Below are positions 5,444 through 12,601 of a stretch of DNA of 13,138 bases, piece by piece. The stretch covers positions 1 to 13,138 of the forward strand of contig CAKVCR010000046.1 in NCBI GenBank assembly GCA_934725835.1, in the 5' to 3' direction. Position 1 is the stretch's first letter, and every line of letters begins with the position of its first letter. Below the pieces are notes generated by a model, which had not been told where the DNA came from, ran no database searches, and saw only the letters and a list, made by a program, of their open reading frames with translations. Made by a program: the position numbers and the translations under genes. This DNA is from an uncultured Odoribacter sp. (GTDB taxonomy: Bacteria; Bacteroidota; Bacteroidia; Bacteroidales; Marinifilaceae).

Positions 5444-7492
5444 ATGAAAATGAATGGTTTGCGTTTATTGTTATTATTTCTGCTTGTCAGCTTTCAATGT
5501 TTTGCCCAAAATCTTTCTGATGTAGAGCGTTTGTTGGAGAACAATAATATTGAGAGTACTGAGGAAGGATACGAAGAACTGGTGAATACTCTTTTGTATT
5601 TATATAGATGTCCTATAGATTTGAATACAGCAGGATTTGATTCGTTGAAAATGCTTTTCTTTTTATCGGATAGTCAGATTGACGAATTATTAAAATTCAG
5701 GCAAAAACATGGTGAATTTAGCGATATACATGAATTATTGTTAGTGCCCGGTTTTGGTCAAAGAGACCTGGATAATATTTCATCTTTTGCCGTTTTAGGC
5801 AAAGGCTGCATGTATTTTGAACATTTGCGAGCCAGACATGAAATGCTGGCGAGAATAAAAACCACGCTTCCATTAGCTGAAGGGTATAAAAGATATTCAC
5901 CCTACCTTTATGATAGTGAAAAAGAGTATAATGTAAAGGTGAAAAACAGATTTCATGGTCCTCCAATAGGGACACTATTCAAATATAAATATGTATCTAA
6001 TCAGCATTTGCAGGGAGGAATTGTATTGGAAAATGACCCGGGAGAGGGTTACTTTACGCATTATCAGAGGGGAGGATTTGATTTTTTGTCGATGTATTTA
6101 GTTTATACCGGTAAAAAGTGGCTACGACAGGTTGTTGCAGGAGATTATAAACTTCAGTGGGGACAAGGTTTGATCGCTTGGGGTGGTTTCCCAATGGGGA
6201 AATCCGGTGTTGCTGTTAACAATGAGAAATCAGGTAAAGGTTTTGCAGTAAATAGTTCCACGGATGAGAATAGATTTATGCGAGGGATAGCTTTTTCCTT
6301 TGTTCCGAGAAATGACATAAGTCTGGATGTATTTTTCTCATATAAAAGAACAGATGGAACGTTGGTGACCCGAGATACTGCCGTGCAAAAAGATTATGTA
6401 AAAGTATCATTATACGAGTCCGGATATCATAGAAATGATAACGAATGTGCAAAAAAACGAGCCTTAAAAACGCTTGCTTCCGGAGTTTCGTGTCATTGGA
6501 ATACCTCTGCGTTTAAAGTGGGGGCGAATGCACTATTTTATAATTTTAAACCGGGTCTGACTCCAGGAGCACAGCTTTATCAGCAATATAGTGATGGTGG
6601 GAAATATCGTTGGTTATTCAGCGTAGATTATAAAACTGCAATAAAGGGAATTTATTTGTTTGGAGAAACAGCTGTGTGCGATAGGGGTGCTGTTGCAACT
6701 GTGAATGGAATACGTATGGGGCAAGGGGCTGTTTCCGGCTGTCTGTTGTATAGATATTATGGGAAACAGTATATTTCATATTATGCTGCCGGTTTCGGAG
6801 AGTTCAGTAATACTTCCAATGAAGAAGGAGTATATTGTGGCCTTGATATTGTGTTGTTGAAGGATTTGAAGTTAAGTTGCTATTATGACTGGTTTCGCTT
6901 TTTCAGTGCCCGTTATATGATAGCCAAGCCTGATTGGGGATGGGAAATCCTAGGAAATCTTGTTTATTTTCGACCGGTATGTGAGCATTCTTTGCATTAT
7001 AAACGGGAGGTACGTCCGGAAGACTTGACCGGAGGTATTCCCGCTTTACGATGCAAACATGAATTTCGTTATCAATTTACTTGTCATTGGCATGAGCGTT
7101 GGGAAAGTGGTACGCGAGCCAGTATGTTGTTTTATAAGAAAGGTATCCATAAAGAGCAAGGGATGATGTTTTATCAGGATATTACGTATCGGGATATTAT
7201 GGAGAAATTCAAAATACAATATAGGGTCGCCTGGTTTAATACTGATTCGTACCAATCAAGGTTATATGCTTATGAAAATAATGCATTATATGCCTATTCC
7301 TTCCCATCTTTTATGGGAGAGGGTTGGCGAACTTATGCTAATTTGGCTTGGAAGCCTGTAAAAAGTTTGACTTGTTATTTGAAATCCGGCATTACTATTT
7401 ATACAAACCAGAACTCTATAGGTTCCGGATTAATGCGTGTGGATGGAAATAAGAAATATGATGTGCTCTTCCAACTAAGACTAACTATTTGA
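5444..7492 (+). CDS. Exported helix-hairpin-helix protein with probable outer-membrane barrel
   Basis: A 682-residue protein of a Bacteroidota family with unknown role. The frame stays open upstream to a TTG at 5399, but the ATG at 5444 (or 5450) gives a proper signal peptide, MKMNGLRLLLLFLLVSFQCFA, with probable cleavage before QN. Residues 58-112 form a ComEA-like tandem HhH: PIDLNTAGFDSLKML, then FRQKHGEFSDIHELLLVPGFG, with GFG (103-105) in the second hairpin. The first hairpin has FLS where GIG is usual, so it may be degenerate. The remaining roughly 550 residues are aromatic-rich alternating strands (GDYKLQWGQGLIAWGG, RLYAYENNALYAYSF) and end in YDVLFQLRLTI, suggesting a beta-barrel. A DNA-binding-type motif on an outer-membrane protein is the odd part. 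The HhH is clear; the barrel is inferred; DNA binding is unproven. Confidence 0.82.
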   Translation: MKMNGLRLLLLFLLVSFQCFAQNLSDVERLLENNNIESTEEGYEELVNTLLYLYRCPIDLNTAGFDSLKMLFFLSDSQIDELLKFRQKHGEFSDIHELLLVPGFGQRDLDNISSFAVLGKGCMYFEHLRARHEMLARIKTTLPLAEGYKRYSPYLYDSEKEYNVKVKNRFHGPPIGTLFKYKYVSNQHLQGGIVLENDPGEGYFTHYQRGGFDFLSMYLVYTGKKWLRQVVAGDYKLQWGQGLIAWGGFPMGKSGVAVNNEKSGKGFAVNSSTDENRFMRGIAFSFVPRNDISLDVFFSYKRTDGTLVTRDTAVQKDYVKVSLYESGYHRNDNECAKKRALKTLASGVSCHWNTSAFKVGANALFYNFKPGLTPGAQLYQQYSDGGKYRWLFSVDYKTAIKGIYLFGETAVCDRGAVATVNGIRMGQGAVSGCLLYRYYGKQYISYYAAGFGEFSNTSNEEGVYCGLDIVLLKDLKLSCYYDWFRFFSARYMIAKPDWGWEILGNLVYFRPVCEHSLHYKREVRPEDLTGGIPALRCKHEFRYQFTCHWHERWESGTRASMLFYKKGIHKEQGMMFYQDITYRDIMEKFKIQYRVAWFNTDSYQSRLYAYENNALYAYSFPSFMGEGWRTYANLAWKPVKSLTCYLKSGITIYTNQNSIGSGLMRVDGNKKYDVLFQLRLTI

Positions 7493-7497
7493 ATGAT

Positions 7498-8241
7498 TTA
7501 GTTTTTGGGAGGTTTATTTTCGATTATTTGTTCAATTTCTTCTCTTGGAATCTTTTTTACATTGGTAATAAGCAGATTATTTTTTAAAAAATGTCCGTAT
7601 TGATTGCATTCTTGAATGATGCCATTTAAAACTGCCGGTAAGTCAATTTGTAATGGCAATAATAGTAATAAAGTGGTGTATGCTGTTGTATATTCGATTT
7701 CTTCGACAACTCCCTGTGCTTTAGTAATGGCCGACTGAATTTCTTTTTTCATTAGATTTATTTGGAACTCTTCCAGTCCGTGGCGAGTTGCATGAAGTAG
7801 TACTATAAAGAAACGCAGTAAAGAGCCTTGTCCCCCTAAACCTGTAGAGATAAATATCCCTGGATCATCTAACAGGCTGGATTGTAATAGAATTCGTGAT
7901 TGTTGAAGTGAAACTATTGCCCATTTTTTGAGGGGAGTATCCAACTTCGAGAAAAGTTCTATTGCACGATATGCTCTTGGCTCTGGAATATGAGATAGTG
8001 CAACCAATATCTCTTTTTTGACTTCATTAGAAATGGTTTCGTCAAAAAGTGGGCTGTTATCGTGTAGGTATTTTTGTTGTAGAGTAGCAAAATTATGGCG
8101 CTGTTTAATTTCTTCCGACAATGCTATATACTGTTTTTGTATTTCAATGTCGATTTCTTCTTCCAGAATGTTAAAGTTGGGACCGGCAATCGCCATTAAT
8201 TCTTCAAAACTATTAATATTCTTACCTTCTAACTTTGCCAT
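7498..8241 (-). CDS. Hypothetical helical protein, 247 residues
   Basis: I do not recognise this family. It has no signal peptide or membrane segment and appears mostly alpha-helical. Features: an N-terminal acidic helical region (EEEIDIEIQKQYIALSEEIKQRHNF), a HEAT-like stretch (EILVALSHIPEPRAYRAIELFSKL), a Gly-rich turn with aromatic flanks (DPGIFISTGLGGQGSLLRFF, about 126-145) that looks like the conserved core, and a Leu-rich helix (TLLLLLPLQIDL) too short and isolated to call membrane-bound. Codon use is like the neighbours and the frame is intact. It starts 25 bases after the rpmH terminator with no obvious promoter between, so it may be expressed by read-through from rpmH. Its stop is 5 bases from that of the converging HhH gene, with no terminator in between. 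Confidence 0.75.
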   Translation of the reverse strand: MAKLEGKNINSFEELMAIAGPNFNILEEEIDIEIQKQYIALSEEIKQRHNFATLQQKYLHDNSPLFDETISNEVKKEILVALSHIPEPRAYRAIELFSKLDTPLKKWAIVSLQQSRILLQSSLLDDPGIFISTGLGGQGSLLRFFIVLLHATRHGLEEFQINLMKKEIQSAITKAQGVVEEIEYTTAYTTLLLLLPLQIDLPAVLNGIIQECNQYGHFLKNNLLITNVKKIPREEIEQIIENKPPKN

Positions 8242-8263
8242 TATTGTTTGCTTGGATTTTATT

Positions 8264-8293
8264 AAAAAAAGCTGCCCCTATAAGGCAGCTTTT
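8264..8293 (-). terminator. Intrinsic terminator after rpmH
   Basis: Read on the - strand, AAAAGCTGCC and GGCAGCTTTT form a 10-bp stem (8267-8276 with 8284-8293) with a 7-base loop and end in seven T's. It lies about 20 bases past the rpmH stop and just before the 7498-8241 gene, so it could also act as an attenuator for that gene. Confidence 0.85.
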
Positions 8294-8312
8294 AATATTT
8301 CTCGTAAAAGAA

Positions 8313-8471
8313 TTATGCTTTATGTCTGTGCTCGTCAGATACAGTTAATTTTTTTCTGCCTTTAGCTCTTCTTTTTGCTAAAACTGCTCTACCGCCAGCT
8401 GTTGCCATTCTTTCTCTGAACCCGTGCTTGTTTCTTCTTTTTGTGTTTGAGGGTTGAAATGTCCGTTTCAT
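8313..8471 (-). CDS. rpmH: 50S ribosomal protein L34
   Basis: A 52-residue, very basic ribosomal protein. It reads MKRTFQPSNTKRRNKHGFRE, then RMATAGGRAVLAKRRAKGR, and ends KKLTVSDEHRHKA. The first 45 residues are the universal L34 sequence; the short tail after KKL is the Bacteroidales form. In many bacteria rpmH lies next to rnpA and dnaA near the origin; here neither is present, as usual for Bacteroidota. It has its own strong promoter (8511-8542) and its own terminator (8264-8293), so it is probably a single-gene unit with some read-through. The start is fixed by the conserved MKRTFQP. Confidence 0.97.
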   Translation of the reverse strand: MKRTFQPSNTKRRNKHGFRERMATAGGRAVLAKRRAKGRKKLTVSDEHRHKA

Positions 8472-8510
8472 TGTCAATTATATTTTATCGTTATTTTCAC
8501 TTTTGAGCTG

Positions 8511-8542
8511 CAAAAGTATGTATTTTTTTTTGTGCCTCCAAA
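8511..8542 (-). promoter_or_regulatory. rpmH promoter, full Bacteroidota consensus
   Basis: On the - strand TTTG (8542-8539) is followed after exactly 20 bases by TACTTTTG (8518-8511), matching TTTG-N19-21-TAnnTTTG. A second TTTG sits directly upstream (8546-8543). The predicted leader to the rpmH ATG is about 30-35 bases. The rest of the 207-base gap 8472-8678 is AT-rich, and I see no other firm element in it. Confidence 0.8.
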
Positions 8543-8678
8543 CAAATGTTGTCTTTTTTTTGTTCGTAGCTTGTAACTTAGGGAAATCACAAGCCTGTTA
8601 TTACATAGTGTATAAATAATGGGAAATACTTGTTTTTGTAAAATACATTTATTAGCTTTCGCCGAACTAACCTAAAAT

Positions 8679-9548
8679 ATGAGACAGCTAAAGATTATTA
8701 AGCAAATAACAGGAAGGGAGTCCTACTCTGTTGATAAATATCTTCAGGAAATTAGCAAAATTGATGTTTTGAAACCTGAAGAGGAGGTAGAACTCGCACA
8801 TAAAGCCCATCTTGGTGATGTGAACGCTCGCAAAAAGTTAATCATGTGTAATTTGCGATTTGTTGTTTCTGTTGCCAAACAGTATCAGAATTATGGGTTG
8901 ACATTAGGTGATTTAATCAACGAAGGAAATTTAGGATTGTTGAAAGCCGTGGAGTTTTATGACGAGACTAAAGGTTTTAAATTTATTTCCTATGCAGTTT
9001 GGTGGATTCGGCAGGCAATTCTTCAGGCCATCGCTGAAAATGCACGTTTGATTCGCTTGCCTTTGAATAAAATCAATATGCTAAACAAACTGACGCGTTG
9101 TGTATGTGCATTGGAACAGAAATACCAGCGGGAGCCGACTGCAGAAGAATTGGCAGCACAAATGAATCTATCTCCTTTGGAGATAAAGGAATATCTGAAA
9201 ATATCTGCTAAGCCGCTTTCAATGGATGCTCCGCTTATTCAAGAAGATAATGCTGTTGCTCTGGGTGATGTCTATGTGCCGTCAGAATCGAACGTGCAGA
9301 CTCCGGATAATTTTGTTAATCGTGATTCTCTGAAAAAGGATCTTAAACGTTCTTTTGTAGTTCTTACAGAGCGAGAAATTGAAATTTTAGCCATGTATTA
9401 TGGTTTGGACGATTACAATCCTATGTCTTTGGAGGAGATTGGGCGAGAGTTAGGCCTGACTGCAGAAAGAGTGCGGCAATTGAAGGCAAAAGCCCTGAAA
9501 AAATTAAAAGATTTGAAGAATACGGTATGGCTTAAGACTTATCTATAA
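8679..9548 (+). CDS. Sigma-70 family factor, RpoD-like paralogue
   Basis: RNA polymerase sigma factor, 289 residues, with no region 1.1. Region 1.2 is SVDKYLQEISKIDVLKPEEE (17-36). Region 2 is NLRFVVSVAKQYQNYGLTLGDLINEGNLGL (58-87) and FISYAVWWIRQAILQAIAENARLIRLP (102-128). Region 3 is about 130-190 and region 4 about 224-280, with helix-turn-helix MSLEEIGRELGLTAERVRQL (249-268). It starts MRQLKI like the Bacteroidales primary sigma ABfr, but differs from the ABfr sequence I recall at many sites (TLGDL for SLPDL, an insertion-like YYGLDDYNPMS, TAERVRQL for TRERVRQI). A262 replaces the Arg equal to E. coli R584, a -35 contact. I read it as a group 2-type paralogue, but it could be the main sigma of this lineage. 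No clear consensus promoter precedes it. Confidence 0.88.
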   Translation: MRQLKIIKQITGRESYSVDKYLQEISKIDVLKPEEEVELAHKAHLGDVNARKKLIMCNLRFVVSVAKQYQNYGLTLGDLINEGNLGLLKAVEFYDETKGFKFISYAVWWIRQAILQAIAENARLIRLPLNKINMLNKLTRCVCALEQKYQREPTAEELAAQMNLSPLEIKEYLKISAKPLSMDAPLIQEDNAVALGDVYVPSESNVQTPDNFVNRDSLKKDLKRSFVVLTEREIEILAMYYGLDDYNPMSLEEIGRELGLTAERVRQLKAKALKKLKDLKNTVWLKTYL

Positions 9549-9583
9549 ATAAAGCGACTTCTTTAGGAAGCCGCTTTATTTAT
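9545..9583. terminator. Hairpin between sigma gene and converging transporter gene
   Basis: Arms ATAAATAAAGCG (9545-9556) and CGCTTTATTTAT (9572-9583) pair perfectly. After one A/C mismatch an inner CTTC/GAAG stem closes a 5-base loop. It begins on the sigma stop codon and ends 19 bases before the transporter stop. Symmetric A/T-rich arms suit use on both strands, though the T-runs are interrupted. Confidence 0.75.
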
Positions 9584-9601
9584 AGTATCTGATTGCTCTT
9601 A

Positions 9602-11233
9602 TCAAAAGAATGCGGTGTAAATAACAGCCAACAGGATACAAATAATATAAGCGCAGATATTAAAAACTTTATCGGTTTTAAACATATCTGCAGTCAATGC
9701 TATCGCTTTGGAATCGTCATCTGTCGGGCAAGTGCTCAAGCTAATCATGAAAATGATAGCCATAGTAATAAGACAAGTGTAGAACATTTGGTCCATGAAT
9801 GGCATTTCCAACGGCAGTATTTTAAATACTAAGGCAATCGGAATTGATAAAAGCACTCCCCAAATAGCTCCTTTGTTTGTTGCTTTTTTCCAGAACAAGC
9901 CCATGATAAATACGGCCAAAATACCGGGACTCACAAGACCCGTATATTCTTGGATATACTGGAACATTTGATCAATACCTCCCAAAAGCGGAGCTAACAA
10001 TACAGCAACGACTAAAGCGATGGCCGCTGTGATACGTCCAATACTCACTAATTGTGTCTGTGAAGCTTGTTCGTTGATATATGGTTTGTAAATATCCATT
10101 GTGAAGATAGTAGAGGTCGAATTTAGCATGGAAGCTAATGATGAAACAATGGCTGCGGCCAAAGCTGCCAAGACAAGACCTTTTAAGCCAATGGGAATAA
10201 ATGTACTGATTAACCACGGGTAAGCGTTGTCATTGTTAAGAGCGGTTGAACCTGCAATTTGGAATGCGCTCTGTGCGTCATGGAGATTTTCTGAATACAT
10301 AACCCAGGCAACGATACCGGGAACAGCCACAATGAATGGAATAAGCATCTTTAAAAAGGCGGCAAAGGCAATACCTCTTTGAGCCTCCTTCAGAGATTTA
10401 GCGGCTAAGGTTCGTTGAATGATGTATTGATTAAAGCCCCAATAGTATAAGTTGGCAACCCACAGACCTCCGATTAGAACATAAATACCGGGCAGGTTAT
10501 TGTATTCCTTGTTGTCTCGTGACAATATCATGTCAAACTTATCTCCTGCAACATCAGCAACGTGTGAAATGCCATTTATGATACCACCTTCGGGGGTTAC
10601 ATAATGCAGAGCGATGAGTGTTGTTATCAATCCTCCGATAATCAATAATGCCACCTGTATAATATCGGTCCATGCAACAGCAGAAAGCCCTCCATAAAGA
10701 GAATAGGCTGCTGCAAACAGGGCCAAGGCAATGATGGCAGGAACAACCATACTTCCATCGCCCACACCAATGATTGTATCAATGGCCTTACCTCCTAAAA
10801 AGAGCACTGAAGTCAGATTCACAAAGATGAATAGAGCTATCCAAAAAACTGCAAGGATGGTTTTTAAATTCGTGGAAAACCGTCTCTCTACAAATTCGGG
10901 AATTGTGTAAATACCTTGTTTTATAAATATTGGCAAAAAGAATTTTCCGACGATAATCAGCGTTAAGGCAGCCATGAATTCGTAGGAGGCAATTGCTAAA
11001 CCGCCTGCAAAACCAGACCCGGACATTCCAATGAATTGTTCTGCAGAGATATTGGCGGCGATTAATGACGAACCGATTGCCCACCAAGGCAATGCTTTGC
11101 TCGCCAGGAAATAATCCTCTGCAGTTTTTGTTTGTCCCTTTTTGGTGCGGGAAACCCATAGTCCGATCCCTATAAGTAATAATGCATACACTCCGAGGAT
11201 CGCAAAGTCTACAAAATGAAAACTTGGATTCAT
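9602..11233 (-). CDS. sglT: Na+/glucose-galactose symporter, SGLT type
   Basis: Inner-membrane sodium:sugar symporter of the SSS family, 543 residues with about 14 membrane segments, the same length as Vibrio vSGLT and very like it throughout. Sugar-site residues of vSGLT are recognisable: N61 in AANISAEQFIG (vSGLT N64), E85 in ASYEFM (E88), the NLYYWGFNQY segment, K in AAFLKM (K294) and Q in FQYIQEYTG (Q428). The Na+-site serines are in AAIVSSLASMLNS (S364/S365). The ATG at 11233 gives MNPSFHFVDFAILG with the first membrane helix just after. It lies 22 bases downstream of galK on the same strand, so the two are probably one operon, which argues for galactose as a substrate. Glucose is likely also carried. 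Confidence 0.93.
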   Translation of the reverse strand: MNPSFHFVDFAILGVYALLLIGIGLWVSRTKKGQTKTAEDYFLASKALPWWAIGSSLIAANISAEQFIGMSGSGFAGGLAIASYEFMAALTLIIVGKFFLPIFIKQGIYTIPEFVERRFSTNLKTILAVFWIALFIFVNLTSVLFLGGKAIDTIIGVGDGSMVVPAIIALALFAAAYSLYGGLSAVAWTDIIQVALLIIGGLITTLIALHYVTPEGGIINGISHVADVAGDKFDMILSRDNKEYNNLPGIYVLIGGLWVANLYYWGFNQYIIQRTLAAKSLKEAQRGIAFAAFLKMLIPFIVAVPGIVAWVMYSENLHDAQSAFQIAGSTALNNDNAYPWLISTFIPIGLKGLVLAALAAAIVSSLASMLNSTSTIFTMDIYKPYINEQASQTQLVSIGRITAAIALVVAVLLAPLLGGIDQMFQYIQEYTGLVSPGILAVFIMGLFWKKATNKGAIWGVLLSIPIALVFKILPLEMPFMDQMFYTCLITMAIIFMISLSTCPTDDDSKAIALTADMFKTDKVFNICAYIICILLAVIYTAFF

Positions 11234-11255
11234 GATTATTTTTGAAATTATTTAA

Positions 11256-12410
11256 TTAATAAAGTTTACAAGCTCCATTGCCGATGTCTGCAATATAGAA
11301 AGTCGCTTCAAGGTTTGTTTTGGCTTTATATAAACGACTCACTTCTTCGATATAATGATTGACCTCATTTTCTGCGACCAAGGTTACGGTGCATCCTCCG
11401 AAGCCGGCACCTGTCATTCGAGAGCCCAGTACACCTTTTAACTTTTGCCCTTCCTCTGCCAGTGTGTCGAGTTCGATACCGGTCACCTCATAATCTTCCT
11501 TCAGTGATTTATGGGATTCATTCATCAGTTGGCCGAATTTGCTCAGTTCTCCATCTTTTAGAGCGCGGATGGCTTGAATTACACGTTGATTCTCGCTGAC
11601 CGCATGTCGTGCGCGACGGAGTATTGTGTCGTTTGGAAGTAGATAACTATATTGATGGAACTCATCCATACTCAGTTCGCACAAAAAATCAATCGGATGT
11701 TCTTTTGAGATGGCTGCGACAGCCTCTTCGCATTCACTCCGGCGTTCATTGTATTTTGAATCGGTCAAACCTCTTTTTTTATTGGTATTTGCAATGACCA
11801 GTTTGTACCCCTCCATAACGAGCGGTACATATTCATATTTCAACGTTGCACAGTCAAGAGCGATAGCTTGATTCGTTTTTCCCATGCCAACAGCAAATTG
11901 GTCCATGATTCCGCAATTCATTCCCACGTAATCGTTCTCTGCATGCTGAGACATCTTTACCAGTTCAATCATATCCAGCCCGGCTTCGGTGATTTCATTA
12001 AGCATGATAGCCGTGACTACTTCAATGGATGCCGATGAGGAGAGTCCTGCTCCGTTTGGAATGTTGCCGTAGTATAAAAGATCATATCCCCACGGTTCGA
12101 AACCGCGGTCTGCAAATTCTTTCATTACCCCCAAAGGATATTTAATCCATTCGGTCGGTTTATTCGCGAAAGCGTTTGCGTTGACAGTAGCGGAAAAATC
12201 AAAATTCAGGCTATGGAAACATGTCTGTTTGTCTTCTCGGGGAGAAATCAAAAGATAGGTCCCAAAACTTAGCGCACAAGGGAATACAAGACCGCCATTG
12301 TAGTCTGTATGTTCTCCGATTAAATTAACTCGCCCTGGAGCAAAAAAGGCATGTGTCGCCTGTTTTTGATAGAGTGCCTTAAATTTGTTGTTGAGTTCTT
12401 CAGTGTTCAT
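11256..12410 (-). CDS. galK: Galactokinase
   Basis: Phosphorylates alpha-D-galactose at C1 with ATP, the first committed step of the Leloir pathway, in the cytoplasm. The 384-residue GHMP kinase (E. coli 382) shows the galactokinase signature GRVNLIGEHTDYNGG (26-40; R27, E33, D36), the ATP-binding motif GAGLSSSAS (120-128), the catalytic Asp D170 in NCGIMDQFAVGMG, and motif 3 SRMTGAGFGGC (330-340). The full N-terminal signature separates it from N-acetylgalactosamine and mevalonate kinases. The ATG at 12410 is preceded by a -7-like box at 12447-12454. It is first in an operon with the sugar symporter and divergent from galM. galT and galE are not in the window. Confidence 0.96.
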   Translation of the reverse strand: MNTEELNNKFKALYQKQATHAFFAPGRVNLIGEHTDYNGGLVFPCALSFGTYLLISPREDKQTCFHSLNFDFSATVNANAFANKPTEWIKYPLGVMKEFADRGFEPWGYDLLYYGNIPNGAGLSSSASIEVVTAIMLNEITEAGLDMIELVKMSQHAENDYVGMNCGIMDQFAVGMGKTNQAIALDCATLKYEYVPLVMEGYKLVIANTNKKRGLTDSKYNERRSECEEAVAAISKEHPIDFLCELSMDEFHQYSYLLPNDTILRRARHAVSENQRVIQAIRALKDGELSKFGQLMNESHKSLKEDYEVTGIELDTLAEEGQKLKGVLGSRMTGAGFGGCTVTLVAENEVNHYIEEVSRLYKAKTNLEATFYIADIGNGACKLY

Positions 12411-12446
12411 ATTTTATTGTTTGTGTGTAATCATTCATCTGATACG

Positions 12447-12454
12447 CAAAAGTA
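12447..12454 (-). promoter_or_regulatory. Candidate -7 box for galK-sglT
   Basis: On the - strand this is TACTTTTG, matching TAnnTTTG, 36 bases before the galK start. No TTTG lies 19-21 bases upstream, which is A-rich, so the promoter may depend on an activator or be recognised mainly through the -7 box. Confidence 0.45.
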
Positions 12455-12484
12455 ATGGTATTTTTTTATTCTTGATTGATTCTC

Positions 12485-12514
12485 TTTGTTTTTATGTTTT
12501 AATGAATATCTTTG
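12485..12514 (+). promoter_or_regulatory. galM promoter
   Basis: TTTG (12485-12488), an 18-base spacer, then TATCTTTG (12507-12514). The spacer is one base short of the usual 19-21, and both boxes match fully. The predicted leader to the galM ATG is about 80 bases. The rest of the 191-base gap (12411-12601) shows no clear operator palindrome. Confidence 0.6.
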
Positions 12515-12601
12515 CGAGCGATTACTGAAAAGGGTAAGAATGCTGTTTTTGCTTTCAAAACGTAATGATATGCGTTCGGAAAAGTGATAATATATAAGTA
12601 T

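Noticed and set aside
8569..8594. Inverted repeat GCTTGT-N14-ACAAGC between rpmH and the sigma gene
   Set aside because: Six-base arms at this spacing are common by chance even in a 200-base gap, and the A/T content raises the odds further.
8629..8660. Possible sigma-gene promoter CTTG-N20-TAGCTTTC
   Set aside because: Each box misses one consensus position and the leader would be only about 12 bases. It is kept only as a weak possibility.
8472..8678. Possible replication origin near rpmH
   Set aside because: No DnaA boxes (TTATCCACA-like) and no dnaA, rnpA or gyrB nearby; rpmH is not tied to the origin in Bacteroidota.
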